This document shows, piece by piece, positions 7,885-16,714 of a DNA stretch of 64,000 nucleotides. The position numbers and the translations under genes are program-made. The DNA lies in the NCBI RefSeq assembly GCF_032108445.1, contig NZ_CP134876.1, forward strand, positions 6,572,001 through 6,636,000. Direction: 5' to 3'. The notes below the pieces were generated by a model, which saw only the letters and a list, made by a program, of their open reading frames with translations, was not told the DNA's origin and ran no database searches. The stretch's first letter is position 1, and every line of letters begins with the position of its first letter. This stretch comes from Micromonospora halotolerans. GTDB lineage: Bacteria > Actinomycetota > Actinomycetes > Mycobacteriales > Micromonosporaceae.

Positions 7885-8610
7885 CTACGCCGGCACGTCC
7901 TGCCCCACTTCGTCGAAGGCCCCCCGCAGGACGCCGATGCCCACACCGACCAGCCAGACGGCCGCGAGGAGCCGGAACGCCGGCTCCGGCCGGACGAGCG
8001 GCGGCACCAGGACCGAGAGAGCGGAGGCCGCCACCAGCGGTCCCACCACCCGCCCGTAGGCGAACACCCAGCGCGGCCGCCGGTGGGAACGCCGCGCGAC
8101 CGCCGAGGCCGCGGTGATCAGGAGGCCGCTGCCCAGCAGGTGCGCCGCACCGCCGAGCACCAGCGCGGCCCGTCCGAGCGCGGCGACGGTCGGGTCGCCG
8201 GCCCGCTCCGCGACCAGCAGCAGGACCAGGCCGCACACCACCGAGGCGAGCAGCGAGCCCGCCGTGATCGCGGTCCCCCAACCCAGCACCGCACCGGCAC
8301 GGGTGCCTTCCGTCCGCAGAGCGGCGCGCAGCCGCCACCCGAACCGGTACAGCGCGACCGCCGCCAGGATCTGCAACGCCGACTGGACCAGCACCGCCAC
8401 GGCGCTCGTGGCGTAGAAGTCACGCAGCTGCGCCGCCGACGCGTCGGGCAGGTAGAGGCTCTCCCCCACCTTCAGAGCGTTGCCGGCGACGATGCTGGCG
8501 ACGAAGGCGACCACGAAGACGATGCCCCACCAGCCCCAGCGCCGGCCCGGGGCATCCGCCGCCCGCGGCGGCGCCGCGTCGTCCGCTTCCCTGATCCGAT
8601 TCGGTCCCAT
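7885..8610 (-). CDS. Hypothetical multi-pass membrane protein
   Basis: A 241-residue integral membrane protein with six or so hydrophobic segments, the clearest being WGIVFVVAFVASIVAG, VLVQSALQILAAVALYRFG, AGSLLASVVCGLVLLLVAE and LLAAVWLVGVGIGVL. No catalytic motif is visible and I do not recognise a named family. The ATG at 8610 has an AGGGAGGG ribosome-binding site. It is probably transcribed with the small membrane protein immediately downstream. Confidence 0.75.
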   Translation of the reverse strand: MGPNRIREADDAAPPRAADAPGRRWGWWGIVFVVAFVASIVAGNALKVGESLYLPDASAAQLRDFYATSAVAVLVQSALQILAAVALYRFGWRLRAALRTEGTRAGAVLGWGTAITAGSLLASVVCGLVLLLVAERAGDPTVAALGRAALVLGGAAHLLGSGLLITAASAVARRSHRRPRWVFAYGRVVGPLVAASALSVLVPPLVRPEPAFRLLAAVWLVGVGIGVLRGAFDEVGQDVPA

Positions 8611-8796
8611 TCAGCCCTCCCTTGTGGCCGGACGCGGCCGGACGAGCCGGCACGCGCCCCCATCGGCCAGTCATGGTGTCAGCGCGCGGGCGGCGTGCCA
8701 TCCGACGTGGCGCGGCTTCCGGGGTACGCCCGGGCGGGTACACCCCGTACGCTCCCCGACGTAGTCGGCGACCCGCGTGGACGGTCCGCGTTGGCG

Positions 8797-9501
8797 TTAG
8801 CGGCCGTTCGGCGGGTGGCCGGTGCCCTGCGCCCGGGGCCGCCGGTGGTCGGTCAGCCGGAGTCCGACACCGCGCACCGCGACGACGGTGACGCCGGTGC
8901 CCAACTGGTCGAGCTTGCGCCGCAGCCGCTTGACCAGGGACTGGACGTCGGCCTTGTCTCGCAGCCCCTCGTCGTGCCAGACGGAGCGGTGCAGCTCGGC
9001 GTAGCTCCAGACCCGGACGGGCTCGGTGGTCAGGCAGGCCAGCAGGTCGCGTTCGAGGCGGGTGAGGACGATCTCCCGGTCGCCCCACCGGGCGGTGGAG
9101 CGGGCGGCGTCGATCACCAGCGTGTCGTCCGGTGCCGGGGGCGCCGGGGTGGCGGGTGGCGGGGTGGCGGGTGGCGGCACGTCGAGATCCGCCGGTGGGG
9201 CGGCGGGCGTGAGCAGCCTGCGCAGTTCGTCGAGGTCGGCGACCAGGAGCAGGGGCGCGACGCCGTCGAGGAGTTCGGTGAGGCGGATCCGTTCGGCCGG
9301 TGACGACGTCACCCCGATCACCAGCGGGAACGGATGCTCCACCGGGTCGGGACCACCGGTCACCCCGCTCGTGTCCTTCTCGGTCACCGTCACCCCCGCC
9401 CGGAGCAACCGGCGGCACGGATCGCCGCTGTCGAGAATCGCCATGACAGTCAATGTCAACCGGGCCGACCGACGGGGGCCTGTTGGTGACATGTTGCTCA
9501 C
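8797..9501 (-). CDS. Winged-helix (OmpR-type) regulator with a receiver-like N-terminus, copy A
   Basis: Residues about 130-225 form an OmpR/PhoB winged helix: IVLTRLERDLLACL, then VWSYAELHRSVW, LVKRLRRKLDQLG and VVAVRGVGLRLT. Residues about 58-95 (FPLVIGVTSSPAERIRLTEL) look like a shortened receiver-like domain that lacks a phosphoryl-accepting Asp. A Pro/Ala linker (PPPATPPPATPAPPAP) joins them. The protein is closely similar in architecture and sequence to the gene at 14229-14735, and the pair brackets the large secreted subtilase. The start is uncertain: GTG 9501 gives 234 residues, and later ATG or GTG codons would remove up to about 50. A role in controlling the protease gene is inference from position. 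Confidence 0.8.
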   Translation of the reverse strand: MSNMSPTGPRRSARLTLTVMAILDSGDPCRRLLRAGVTVTEKDTSGVTGGPDPVEHPFPLVIGVTSSPAERIRLTELLDGVAPLLLVADLDELRRLLTPAAPPADLDVPPPATPPPATPAPPAPDDTLVIDAARSTARWGDREIVLTRLERDLLACLTTEPVRVWSYAELHRSVWHDEGLRDKADVQSLVKRLRRKLDQLGTGVTVVAVRGVGLRLTDHRRPRAQGTGHPPNGR

Positions 9502-9510
9502 GTAGAGTGC

Positions 9511-9540
9511 TTGATCGCGCTTTCCTGTCGATCATAGTGT
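9511..9540 (+). promoter_or_regulatory. Candidate housekeeping-type promoter for the subtilase gene
   Basis: TTGATC at 9511-9516 and TAGTGT at 9535-9540 are separated by 18 bases, which fits an actinobacterial -35/-10 pair. The segment lies between the divergent regulator and the protease gene. It implies a 5' untranslated region of about 140 bases before the ATG at 9688. Confidence 0.4.
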
Positions 9541-9687
9541 CCACTCAGGCAGCCGGCGTAGACCCGCACGGCGCCCAGGGGGCTTGGGGGGCTCGTTCAA
9601 TCCGGTGTGATCCGACGGGAGAGGGTTCTCCTGCGCCTTCCGCCATGGCTCGAACATCCGCGGGTCGTTCTGGAGGAGGCAGCACCG

Positions 9688-12600
9688 ATGCTGAGACGTC
9701 CACACAGGAGGGGCCTGGCCGGTCGGCTGGTGAGCGCGGGCGCGGCCCTGGTTCTCGCCGCGACCGCCATGGCCGCCACCGGCACAGGCGCACAGGCTGC
9801 GCAGACCGGAACGGGAACCGGCGCGTCCGCCGGCGACAAGATCCGCCCCGAGCTCACCCGGCAGCTCCAGGGCAAGAGCGAGGGCGACTTCTGGATCCAC
9901 TTCGGCGCGAAGGCCGACCTCGGCAAGGCCGGCGCCGTCAAGGACTGGGCCAAGCGGGGCACCGCGGTCGCCGACGCGCTGAAGAAGACCGCCGCCGACA
10001 GCCAGGCGAAGATCCGCGCCGAGCTCGACCGCTCGGGCACGAAGTACCAGACCTTCTGGGCCACCAACGCCATCAAGGTCACCGGCGGTTCGCTCACCAT
10101 GGCACAGAACCTCGCCGCCCACGCCGAGGTGGACGGCCTCTACGCCCCGGTCGAGTACAAGCTCCCCGAGGTGACCCAGGGCACCGACGAGAAGTCGGTG
10201 AACACCCTGGAGTGGGGCATCGCGAACATCAACGCCGACGACGTCTGGTCCCAGTACGGGGTCAAGGGCGCCGGCATCACCGTGGCGAGCATCGACAGCG
10301 GCGTCCAGTTCGACCACCCGGCGCTGGTCAACTCGTACCGCGGCAGCAACGGTGACGGCACCTTCGACCACAACTACAACTGGTTCGACGCCGCCGGCAC
10401 CTGCGCCACCGCCCCGTGCGACGAGGACGGCCACGGCACCCACACGATGGGCACCATGGCCGGCTCCGACGGCGCCAACCAGATCGGCGTCGCCCCCGAG
10501 GTCAAGTGGATCGCCGCGAACGGGTGCTGCCCGACCGACGCCGCGCTGGTCTCCTCCGGCCAGTGGATGCTGGAGCCCACCGACCTCAACGGGCAGAACC
10601 CGGACGCTAGCAAGCGGCCGAACATCATCAACAACTCGTGGGGCACCACGCTGCCCTCCACCGAGCCGTTCATGGAGGACGTGACCAACGCCTGGACCGC
10701 CTCGGGCATCTTCGGCACCTGGTCCAACGGCAACAACGGGCCGGCCTGCCAGACCAGCGGTTCCCCGGGCAGCCTGGCCAGCAACTACTCGGCCGGCGCG
10801 TACGACGTCAACAACAACATCGCCAGCTTCTCCTCCCGCGGCACCGGGCAGAACGGCGAGATCAAGCCCAACCTGTCGGCGCCCGGGGTCAACGTCCGGT
10901 CCAGCGTCCCGGACAACTCCTACGCCAGCTACAGCGGCACCTCGATGGCGGCGCCGCACCTCGCCGGGGCGATCGCGCTGCTCTGGTCGGCGGCGCCCAC
11001 GCTCGTCGGTGAGGTCACGGCGACCCGTGCCCTGCTGAACGACACCGCGGTGGACAAGGCCGACACCCAGTGCGGTGGCACCACCGACGACAACAACGTC
11101 TACGGCGAGGGCCGGCTGGACGCGCTGGCGCTGCTCAACGCCGCACCGATCGGCGACAACGGCACCCTTGCCGGCAAGGTGACCGACTCGGCCACCGGCG
11201 CCCCGGTCGCCGGCGCCACCATCGCCCTGACCGGTCCGGCGACCCGCTCGCTGACCACCGCCGCCGACGGGACGTACTCGTCGCTGCTGCCGGCGGGTGA
11301 CTACCAGGTCACCGTCTCGGCGTTCGGCTACCAGACCAGGACGCTCACGGCGACGGTGACCAAGAACGCGACCACGACGCTCGACGTCGCGCTGACGGCG
11401 GTGCCGAGCGTCACCGTCAGCGGCCAGGTCACGGACGGCTCCGGACACGGCTGGCCGCTCTACGCGAAGGTGAGCGTCGAGGGCCTCCCCGTCTCCGACT
11501 ACACCACTCCCGCCAACGGCCGTTACAGCCTGAAGCTGCCGGCCGGGGCGACCTACCGGCTCAAGGTCGAGTCGCAGTACCCGGGCTACCCGACCGTGAC
11601 CAAGGAGGTCGTGGTCGGTTCGGGCAACACCACCAGCAACATCGCCGTGCCGGCCGATCCGAACGCGTGCGCCACGGCGCCCGGCTACACCGACAGCTCC
11701 GACGGCGAGTACGAGACCTTCGACGGCACCAGCGTGCCCGACGGCTGGTCCGTCGTGGACAACGCCGGCACCGGCCAGGTCTGGAAGTTCACCGACAGCG
11801 GTGACCGGGGCAACCTGACCGGCGGCTCCGGTGGGTTCGCCATCATCGACAGCGACGACTACGGCAGCGGCGGCCGGCAGGACACCTCGCTGGTCAGCCC
11901 GGTCGTGAACCTGACCGACGTCGCCGCACCGGTGATCCGGTTCAACCAGGACTTCAACTGGCTGAGCTCCGACCGGGCGGACGTCGACCTGAGCCTCGAC
12001 GGCGGCACCACCTGGAGCAACGTGCTCCGGCAGGCGGCCGACGTGCGCGGGCCGCGGGTCACCGAGGTGCCCATCCCGCAGGCGGCGGGCCAGGCGCAGG
12101 TCCGGGTCCGGTTCCACTACTACGACGCTTCCTGGGAATGGTGGTGGCAGGTCGACAACGTGCTGATCGGCAGCAAGATCGTGTGCAAGCCGGTCGAGGG
12201 CGGCCTGGTGCTCGGCCACGTCCGGGACAAGAACGACAACGGCTACGTCAACGGCGCCACCGTCACGAGTGACGACCGCCCGGCGGAGAAGGCCACCACG
12301 GTGGCGACCCCGGACGACACCGAGCTCCCCGACGGCTTCTACTGGATGTTCTCGTCGCTGACCGGCCAGCACCCGTTCACCGCCAGGGCCGGCAACTACG
12401 TCAGCCAGACCAAGCAGGTCGACGTCGAGACCGACTGGGCGACGGCGGCGAACTTCCAGCTGGCCGCGGGCCGACTGGCCGTGCAGCCGACGTCGCTGAC
12501 CGGCACGGTCCGGATGCCCACCGGCAAGGTCAGCAAGACCTTCACGGTGACCAACACCGGCGGGGCCCCGGTCACCGCCGAGTTCAGCGAGCGTGACGGC

Positions 12601-14097
12601 GGGTTCGTGCTGCAGCGGGCCGACGGGTCGCAGCTGTCCGAGCAGAAGCTGCTCGGCTCGACCGGCGCGCCGGCGCAGCGGCTCACCACCCCGACGTCGC
12701 TCGCCGCCCGTCCGTCCGGCAAGTCGGCCACCGCGGCCGCCGCGCCGGCCGGCCCCCAGGCGGAGCCCTGGACGGGCATCGCCAACTACCCGGCCAACGT
12801 GATGGACAACCGGGTGGTGAACCTCGACGGCAAGATCTACTCGATCGCCGGCGGCGACGGCACGACGTCCAGCGCGAAGAACTACGTGTACGACCCGATC
12901 GCCCAGAGCTGGACGGGGATCGCCGACCTCCCCGCCGCCCGCAACGCCATGACGGTCGGGGTGGTCGACGGCAAGATCATCGCCACCGGTGGCTGGGGCG
13001 CCGCCGGACCGGACGTCACCACCTGGTCGTACGACCCGGCGGCCAACACCTGGACGAGGAAGGCCGACAACCCCGCGCCGCGGGCCGCCGCCGGTCAGGC
13101 CGTCGCGGACGGCAAGCTGTACGCCATCGGCGGCTGCACCACGGCCAGCTGTCTGCCGATGTCCAACTCGGTGGTCCGCTACGACCCGGGCACCGACGCC
13201 TGGGAGACCCTGCCGGACTACCCGAAGTCGGTGGCGTTCGCGTCCTGCGGCGGGATCGGCGGCACGGTCTACTGCACCGGCGGCAACGACGGTTCCGTCG
13301 CGCAGAAGGCCAGCTACGCGTTCGACCCGGCCGCCAACGCCTGGACCGCCGTCGCGGACGCCCCGGCCGACAACTGGGCCAGCTCGTTCGCCGTCGCGAA
13401 CGGCAAGCTCCTGGTGGTCGGTGGCTCGCAGGGCGGCGCCATCACCAACGCCGGCTTCGCGTACGACCCGGCCACCGACTCGTGGGCGAACCTGCCCAAC
13501 GCCAACACCCCCCGCTACCGCGGTGGCGCGGCGTGCGGCTTCTACAAGATCGGCGGCTCCTCGGGCAGCTTCAACGCCACGAAGGACAGCGAGGTGCTGC
13601 CCGGCCTGGAGGAGTGCGCCGAGGGGCCGGCGGACGTCAGCTGGCTGACCATCGACAAGTCGAAGGTCACCCTGGCGCCCGGTGAGAAGGTCACGGTCAC
13701 CGTCGGCATGACGGCCAACGTGGACCAGCCGGGCACCTACTCGGCGTCGGTCGCGATCAAGGAGAACACGCCGTACACCGTGCCGCCGGTGGCGGTCACG
13801 ATGATCGCGCAGCCGCCGACCAGCTGGGGCAAGCTGATGGGCACGGTCTCCGGCAGGAGCTGCCAGGGCGCCGTCGCACCGCTTCCCGGCGCGGTCGTCC
13901 AGGTCGACTCGTGGGCGATGTCCTGGACGTTCGCCACCGACGCCGACGGCAGGTACGCCTACTGGATGGACCGGCGAAACAACCCGCTCAGCATCATCGT
14001 CGCCAAGGACGGCTGGAAGCCCCAGACGCGCCAGACGAAGATCAACAACACCACGCCCACCGTCGAGGACTTCACCCTGTCCCCCATCCGCTGCTGA
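9688..14097 (+). CDS. Secreted S8 (subtilisin-like) peptidase with carboxypeptidase-regulatory-like and Kelch repeats
   Basis: A 1469-residue exported protease. An RR-containing signal peptide (MLRRPHRRGLAGR, then ALVLAATAMAATGTGAQAA) is followed by an inhibitor-like propeptide, then a subtilase domain with Asp at about 203 (VASIDSGVQFDHP), His at about 249 (DEDGHGTHTMGT), the oxyanion Asn at about 316 (NNSWGT) and Ser at about 419 (YSGTSMAAPHLAG). Downstream are two carboxypeptidase-regulatory-like beta domains (about 490-660), a jelly-roll-like region (about 670-830), another regulatory-like domain, then about five Kelch repeats (about 1030-1305, e.g. KIIATGGWGAAG, YDPAANTW). The C-terminus has one more beta domain. 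I chose ATG 9688 because GGAGGAGG precedes it. The Kelch propeller on a subtilase suggests substrate or cell-surface binding. It is flanked by two paralogous regulators. Confidence 0.95.
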   Translation: MLRRPHRRGLAGRLVSAGAALVLAATAMAATGTGAQAAQTGTGTGASAGDKIRPELTRQLQGKSEGDFWIHFGAKADLGKAGAVKDWAKRGTAVADALKKTAADSQAKIRAELDRSGTKYQTFWATNAIKVTGGSLTMAQNLAAHAEVDGLYAPVEYKLPEVTQGTDEKSVNTLEWGIANINADDVWSQYGVKGAGITVASIDSGVQFDHPALVNSYRGSNGDGTFDHNYNWFDAAGTCATAPCDEDGHGTHTMGTMAGSDGANQIGVAPEVKWIAANGCCPTDAALVSSGQWMLEPTDLNGQNPDASKRPNIINNSWGTTLPSTEPFMEDVTNAWTASGIFGTWSNGNNGPACQTSGSPGSLASNYSAGAYDVNNNIASFSSRGTGQNGEIKPNLSAPGVNVRSSVPDNSYASYSGTSMAAPHLAGAIALLWSAAPTLVGEVTATRALLNDTAVDKADTQCGGTTDDNNVYGEGRLDALALLNAAPIGDNGTLAGKVTDSATGAPVAGATIALTGPATRSLTTAADGTYSSLLPAGDYQVTVSAFGYQTRTLTATVTKNATTTLDVALTAVPSVTVSGQVTDGSGHGWPLYAKVSVEGLPVSDYTTPANGRYSLKLPAGATYRLKVESQYPGYPTVTKEVVVGSGNTTSNIAVPADPNACATAPGYTDSSDGEYETFDGTSVPDGWSVVDNAGTGQVWKFTDSGDRGNLTGGSGGFAIIDSDDYGSGGRQDTSLVSPVVNLTDVAAPVIRFNQDFNWLSSDRADVDLSLDGGTTWSNVLRQAADVRGPRVTEVPIPQAAGQAQVRVRFHYYDASWEWWWQVDNVLIGSKIVCKPVEGGLVLGHVRDKNDNGYVNGATVTSDDRPAEKATTVATPDDTELPDGFYWMFSSLTGQHPFTARAGNYVSQTKQVDVETDWATAANFQLAAGRLAVQPTSLTGTVRMPTGKVSKTFTVTNTGGAPVTAEFSERDGGFVLQRADGSQLSEQKLLGSTGAPAQRLTTPTSLAARPSGKSATAAAAPAGPQAEPWTGIANYPANVMDNRVVNLDGKIYSIAGGDGTTSSAKNYVYDPIAQSWTGIADLPAARNAMTVGVVDGKIIATGGWGAAGPDVTTWSYDPAANTWTRKADNPAPRAAAGQAVADGKLYAIGGCTTASCLPMSNSVVRYDPGTDAWETLPDYPKSVAFASCGGIGGTVYCTGGNDGSVAQKASYAFDPAANAWTAVADAPADNWASSFAVANGKLLVVGGSQGGAITNAGFAYDPATDSWANLPNANTPRYRGGAACGFYKIGGSSGSFNATKDSEVLPGLEECAEGPADVSWLTIDKSKVTLAPGEKVTVTVGMTANVDQPGTYSASVAIKENTPYTVPPVAVTMIAQPPTSWGKLMGTVSGRSCQGAVAPLPGAVVQVDSWAMSWTFATDADGRYAYWMDRRNNPLSIIVAKDGWKPQTRQTKINNTTPTVEDFTLSPIRC

Positions 14098-14117
14098 CCA
14101 CTGACCGCCGACCGTCA

Positions 14118-14159
14118 GGTCCGGCCCGCCCGGTGCTCCCCCACCGGGCGGGCCGGACC
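14118..14159. terminator. Perfect 18-bp hairpin, bidirectional terminator
   Basis: GGTCCGGCCCGCCCGGTG at 14118-14135 pairs perfectly with its reverse complement at 14142-14159 across a 6-base loop. It lies between the stop codons of the subtilase and the converging regulator, without a U-tract on either side, as is common in actinobacteria. Confidence 0.8.
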
Positions 14160-14228
14160 GCGTTCGGGGCTGTGCTCAGAGGGGTTGCGCGCGGGGCCTC
14201 GGCGGCCCGTCGGTGGGCGCGTGCCGGG

Positions 14229-14735
14229 TCAGGACGCCGCGAGGCGGAAGCCGATGCCGCGCACCGCGAGGATCGTCGGCACGGCGCCGATCCGGCCCAG
14301 CTTGCGCCGGACCCGGCGCACCACCGAGTGCATGTCGGAGCCGCGCCCCAGGTGGTCGTTGCCCCACACCGCCCGGTGCAGCTGCGCGTAGGTCCAGACC
14401 TGGCCCGGTGTGCGGGCGAGGCAGAGCAGGAGGTCGTGCTCCAGTGGCGTCAACCCGACCTCGCGCTCCCGCCAGCGCAGGACGCGCCGGTCGGAGTCGA
14501 CGTCCAGGCCGGACACCGGCGGGCCGGCCGGCGGCGGGTCGTCGGCGGCCGCGTCGCGGGCGGGGCCCGGGCGCGCCGCACCGGGCGCGCGGAGCAGGTC
14601 GAGGAACCGTCGCGCCTGGTGCGCGCTGGAGACGATCAGGAACGTCTCGGTGCCGCCGAGCAGTTGGGCCAACTGCCGGCGCTCCGCGGCCGAGGACGCG
14701 ATACCGATGACCAAGGACGGCACCCCCGCCATCAT
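14229..14735 (-). CDS. Winged-helix (OmpR-type) regulator with a receiver-like N-terminus, copy B
   Basis: A 168-residue paralogue of the regulator at 8797-9501. The N-terminal block SLVIGIASSAAERRQLAQLL matches that protein's LVIGVTSSPAERIRLTELL, and the C-terminal winged helix shows VGLTPLEHDLLLCLA, WTYAQLHRAVW, VVRRVRRKLGRIG and ILAVRGIGFRLA. No conserved receiver Asp is seen, so phosphorylation is unlikely. The start is the ATG at 14735, preceded by GGAACGGAAG; the open frame runs further upstream but without a site. It converges on the subtilase gene with a shared terminator. Both copies on either side of one protease gene suggest duplication and joint control, which is inference. Confidence 0.82.
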   Translation of the reverse strand: MMAGVPSLVIGIASSAAERRQLAQLLGGTETFLIVSSAHQARRFLDLLRAPGAARPGPARDAAADDPPPAGPPVSGLDVDSDRRVLRWREREVGLTPLEHDLLLCLARTPGQVWTYAQLHRAVWGNDHLGRGSDMHSVVRRVRRKLGRIGAVPTILAVRGIGFRLAAS

Positions 14736-14926
14736 CCGCCCTTCCGTTCCACCCTTTTCGTGAGGCTTTTTCCACGCGCCGGACAATGACCGGTGCACGT
14801 GCGGCACAGGTGGTGGGAATCGGCCGTCGGGCACGGGTGGATTCGGACGCGCGGCGACCGCAGGCGTGGAAAATGTGACTGAGGCTGGTGTTCCGTGAGG
14901 CTTTGCTGATCTGTTGATCGGCATCA

Positions 14927-14963
14927 TATAGCCGTATAACGATGATTGGTATAGCAGTTAACG
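14927..14963. repeat. AT-rich direct repeat upstream of regulator copy B
   Basis: Two copies of TATAGC-N-GT-(A)-TAACG occur, at 14927-14941 and 14950-14963, offset by 23 bp. This is about two helical turns, so a protein could bind both on one face. The stretch 14880-14970 is markedly AT-rich compared with the rest of the window and lies in the 251-base gap between the regulator and the GNAT gene. Confidence 0.45.
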
Positions 14964-14986
14964 TCGATGTAACGCGGTGACACCGG

Positions 14987-15475
14987 TCAATCGGCGGAGA
15001 TATCTGATTCCGGGCGGTTCGGGGCAAGGGTGAGGTTGAGCAGTTCCAGTCCCGACACCGGCCGGAAACCGACCTCGGCGTAGAGCGTCCGGGCGGCAGT
15101 GTTGTCGACCTCGGTCTGCAGGGACACGCGGAGCGCGCCGGCTGCGCGCGCCTCGTCGACGACGTGCTGGAGCAGGGCCTTCGCGATCCCGCTGCGCCGG
15201 TGGTGCGGGTCGACGTAGAGATCGCGGATCGACCACGCGGCACCCAGGAGCAGCGACGCCGGGGTGATCGCCGTCGTGACGAAGCCGCAGACCTGCGCGC
15301 CGCGGACGGCGGCAGCGACCGCGAGCCGGCGCTGTACGACCTGGTCGTGCAGCCAGCCGCGGGTACGCGCAGCGGACGGCGGTTGGCCGTAGTGCGCACG
15401 GTAGTCGTCGAAGAGAGTGGCCACCGGCTCGAATGCGTCGTGGCCCGGGATCACCGGCGCGACCGTCGTCAGCAT
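14987..15475 (-). CDS. GNAT family N-acetyltransferase
   Basis: A 162-residue GNAT acyltransferase with the acetyl-CoA binding segment LYVDPHHRRSGIAKALLQHV and the later FYAEVGF-like motif TLYAEVGFRPVSGLEL. Such enzymes transfer acetyl from acetyl-CoA to amines; the substrate is not predictable. The ATG at 15475 (MLTTVAPVIPG) fits the usual start; an upstream in-frame ATG at 15505 would add ten poorly conserved residues. It is co-directional with the SnoaL-like gene upstream, with a 67-base gap. Confidence 0.88.
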   Translation of the reverse strand: MLTTVAPVIPGHDAFEPVATLFDDYRAHYGQPPSAARTRGWLHDQVVQRRLAVAAAVRGAQVCGFVTTAITPASLLLGAAWSIRDLYVDPHHRRSGIAKALLQHVVDEARAAGALRVSLQTEVDNTAARTLYAEVGFRPVSGLELLNLTLAPNRPESDISAD

Positions 15476-15542
15476 GCCGTCCAGTCTCGTCGAGGTCGAC
15501 GGCAAGGGCGGGGCAGGGCCGCAAGGGCGGGGCCGACCTCCG

Positions 15543-15956
15543 CTACGCGGGCACGTCCTGCCAGAGTTCGTTGAAGGCGGTGCTGTCGAAGAAGGCGGTC
15601 CCCTCGACCACCTTGCCGTCCCGCATCCGCAGGAACCAGGCGACCGTGTCGGTGAACGTCGTGCCGATCGTGGTGGTGCCCGCGCCGTTCCACGCGATGA
15701 TCACCGTGTCGGTGGTCGGGTCCTCGTGAATGCCCCGGATGAGCACGGGCCGGAAGGGGTCCTCGGCCGTGAAGCGCGCGTCGAAGGGGGTCAGCACCTC
15801 GTCGACGAACTGGCGGGCCGGATGGTAGGTCCCGGCCGCCACGGAGCGGCCGGTGATCTCCCAGCGCATGTCCTCGGCGAAGATGCCGGTGATGCCGCCG
15901 GTGCCGGCGGACCAGGCCGCGAAGGCGTCCGCGACGATCTCCCGGTTGGCGGTCAT
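15543..15956 (-). CDS. SnoaL-like / NTF2-fold protein
   Basis: A 137-residue alpha+beta-barrel protein. It opens with REIVADAFAAWSAGTG, has RWEITGRS and ends with FLRMRDGKVVEGTAFFDSTA, which is the typical SnoaL/NTF2 pattern. Such proteins act as cyclases, isomerases or ligand-binding units, and often as stand-alone stress or secondary-metabolism proteins. No active-site assignment is possible. It is co-directional with the acetyltransferase downstream and divergent from the DinB-family gene. Confidence 0.85.
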   Translation of the reverse strand: MTANREIVADAFAAWSAGTGGITGIFAEDMRWEITGRSVAAGTYHPARQFVDEVLTPFDARFTAEDPFRPVLIRGIHEDPTTDTVIIAWNGAGTTTIGTTFTDTVAWFLRMRDGKVVEGTAFFDSTAFNELWQDVPA

Positions 15957-16116
15957 CGGCGGCTCCCGTTCTCGTCCTGCGGCGGGCGCCCCGGACCTCG
16001 GCCGCCCCGCTCATCCTCCGCCGGCTCGCCCACCCCTGGGGCGGCTTCGGCGCGCCGTCCTCCCACCGGGGCACCGCATTCCGCCGGCACGCCGCCGCGC
16101 CACCTACCCTGAACGC

Positions 16117-16632
16117 GTGGATCGGTGTGACGAGTGCCTGTTCGTCTATTCCGCGCTCGACAGCGGCGCGCTGCCGCAGCGGTTGCGCGACCTGGCCGGG
16201 CGCTATCCGGCCGCCCTACGCGGGGTGCCGGACCCGCGCCGGCGCCCCGCGCCGGAGGTGTGGTCGCCGCTGGAGTACGCCTGCCACGTCCGGGACGTGT
16301 TCCGCGTGCAGGGTGAGCGGCTGGCCCTGGCCCTGCGCGTGGCCGCGCCGGAGTTCCCGCCGATGGGCCGCGACGAGCTGGTGGTCACCGAGCGCTACAA
16401 CGCGCAGGACCCGGAGGTGGTCCTCGCCGAGCTGGCCACGGCCGCCGACGGATTCGCCACCCGCTTCGCGACCCTCGGCGAGACCGAGCTGGCCCGCACC
16501 GGCGTCTACCCGTGGCCGCGACGCGAGACGCGGACGCTGCGCTGGCTCGGCCGGCACACGGTCCACGAGGCCGAGCACCACCTGCTCGACATCCGCCGCG
16601 CCACCGGGGCCGGAACGGCCGGCGGGGCCTGA
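16117..16632 (+). CDS. DinB/YfiT superfamily protein
   Basis: A 171-residue four-helix-bundle protein. The start GTG at 16117 gives DRCDECLFVYSAL; later come WSPLEYACHVRDVFRVQ and TVHEAEHHLLDIRR. The His in ACHVRD and the two His in HEAEHH are in the positions that bind a divalent metal in DinB-like thiol-dependent transferases. Actinobacterial members are often mycothiol- or bacillithiol-linked enzymes, so a mycothiol-dependent role is plausible but unproven. The gene ends inside a strong hairpin. Confidence 0.85.
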   Translation: MDRCDECLFVYSALDSGALPQRLRDLAGRYPAALRGVPDPRRRPAPEVWSPLEYACHVRDVFRVQGERLALALRVAAPEFPPMGRDELVVTERYNAQDPEVVLAELATAADGFATRFATLGETELARTGVYPWPRRETRTLRWLGRHTVHEAEHHLLDIRRATGAGTAGGA

Positions 16633-16656
16633 CGCCCGTTCGGCGTCAGGCCCCGC
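16622..16656. terminator. 15-bp hairpin terminator between convergent genes
   Basis: GCGGGGCCTGACGCC at 16622-16636 pairs perfectly with the reverse complement at 16642-16656 across a 5-base loop. The left arm includes the stop codon of the DinB gene, and the exporter gene converges from the other side. Confidence 0.75.
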
Positions 16657-16714
16657 AACGGCGAGCCGGACCGGGATCGAACCGCCGGGCGACGCCCGGC
16701 GGCCCGACCGGCGG

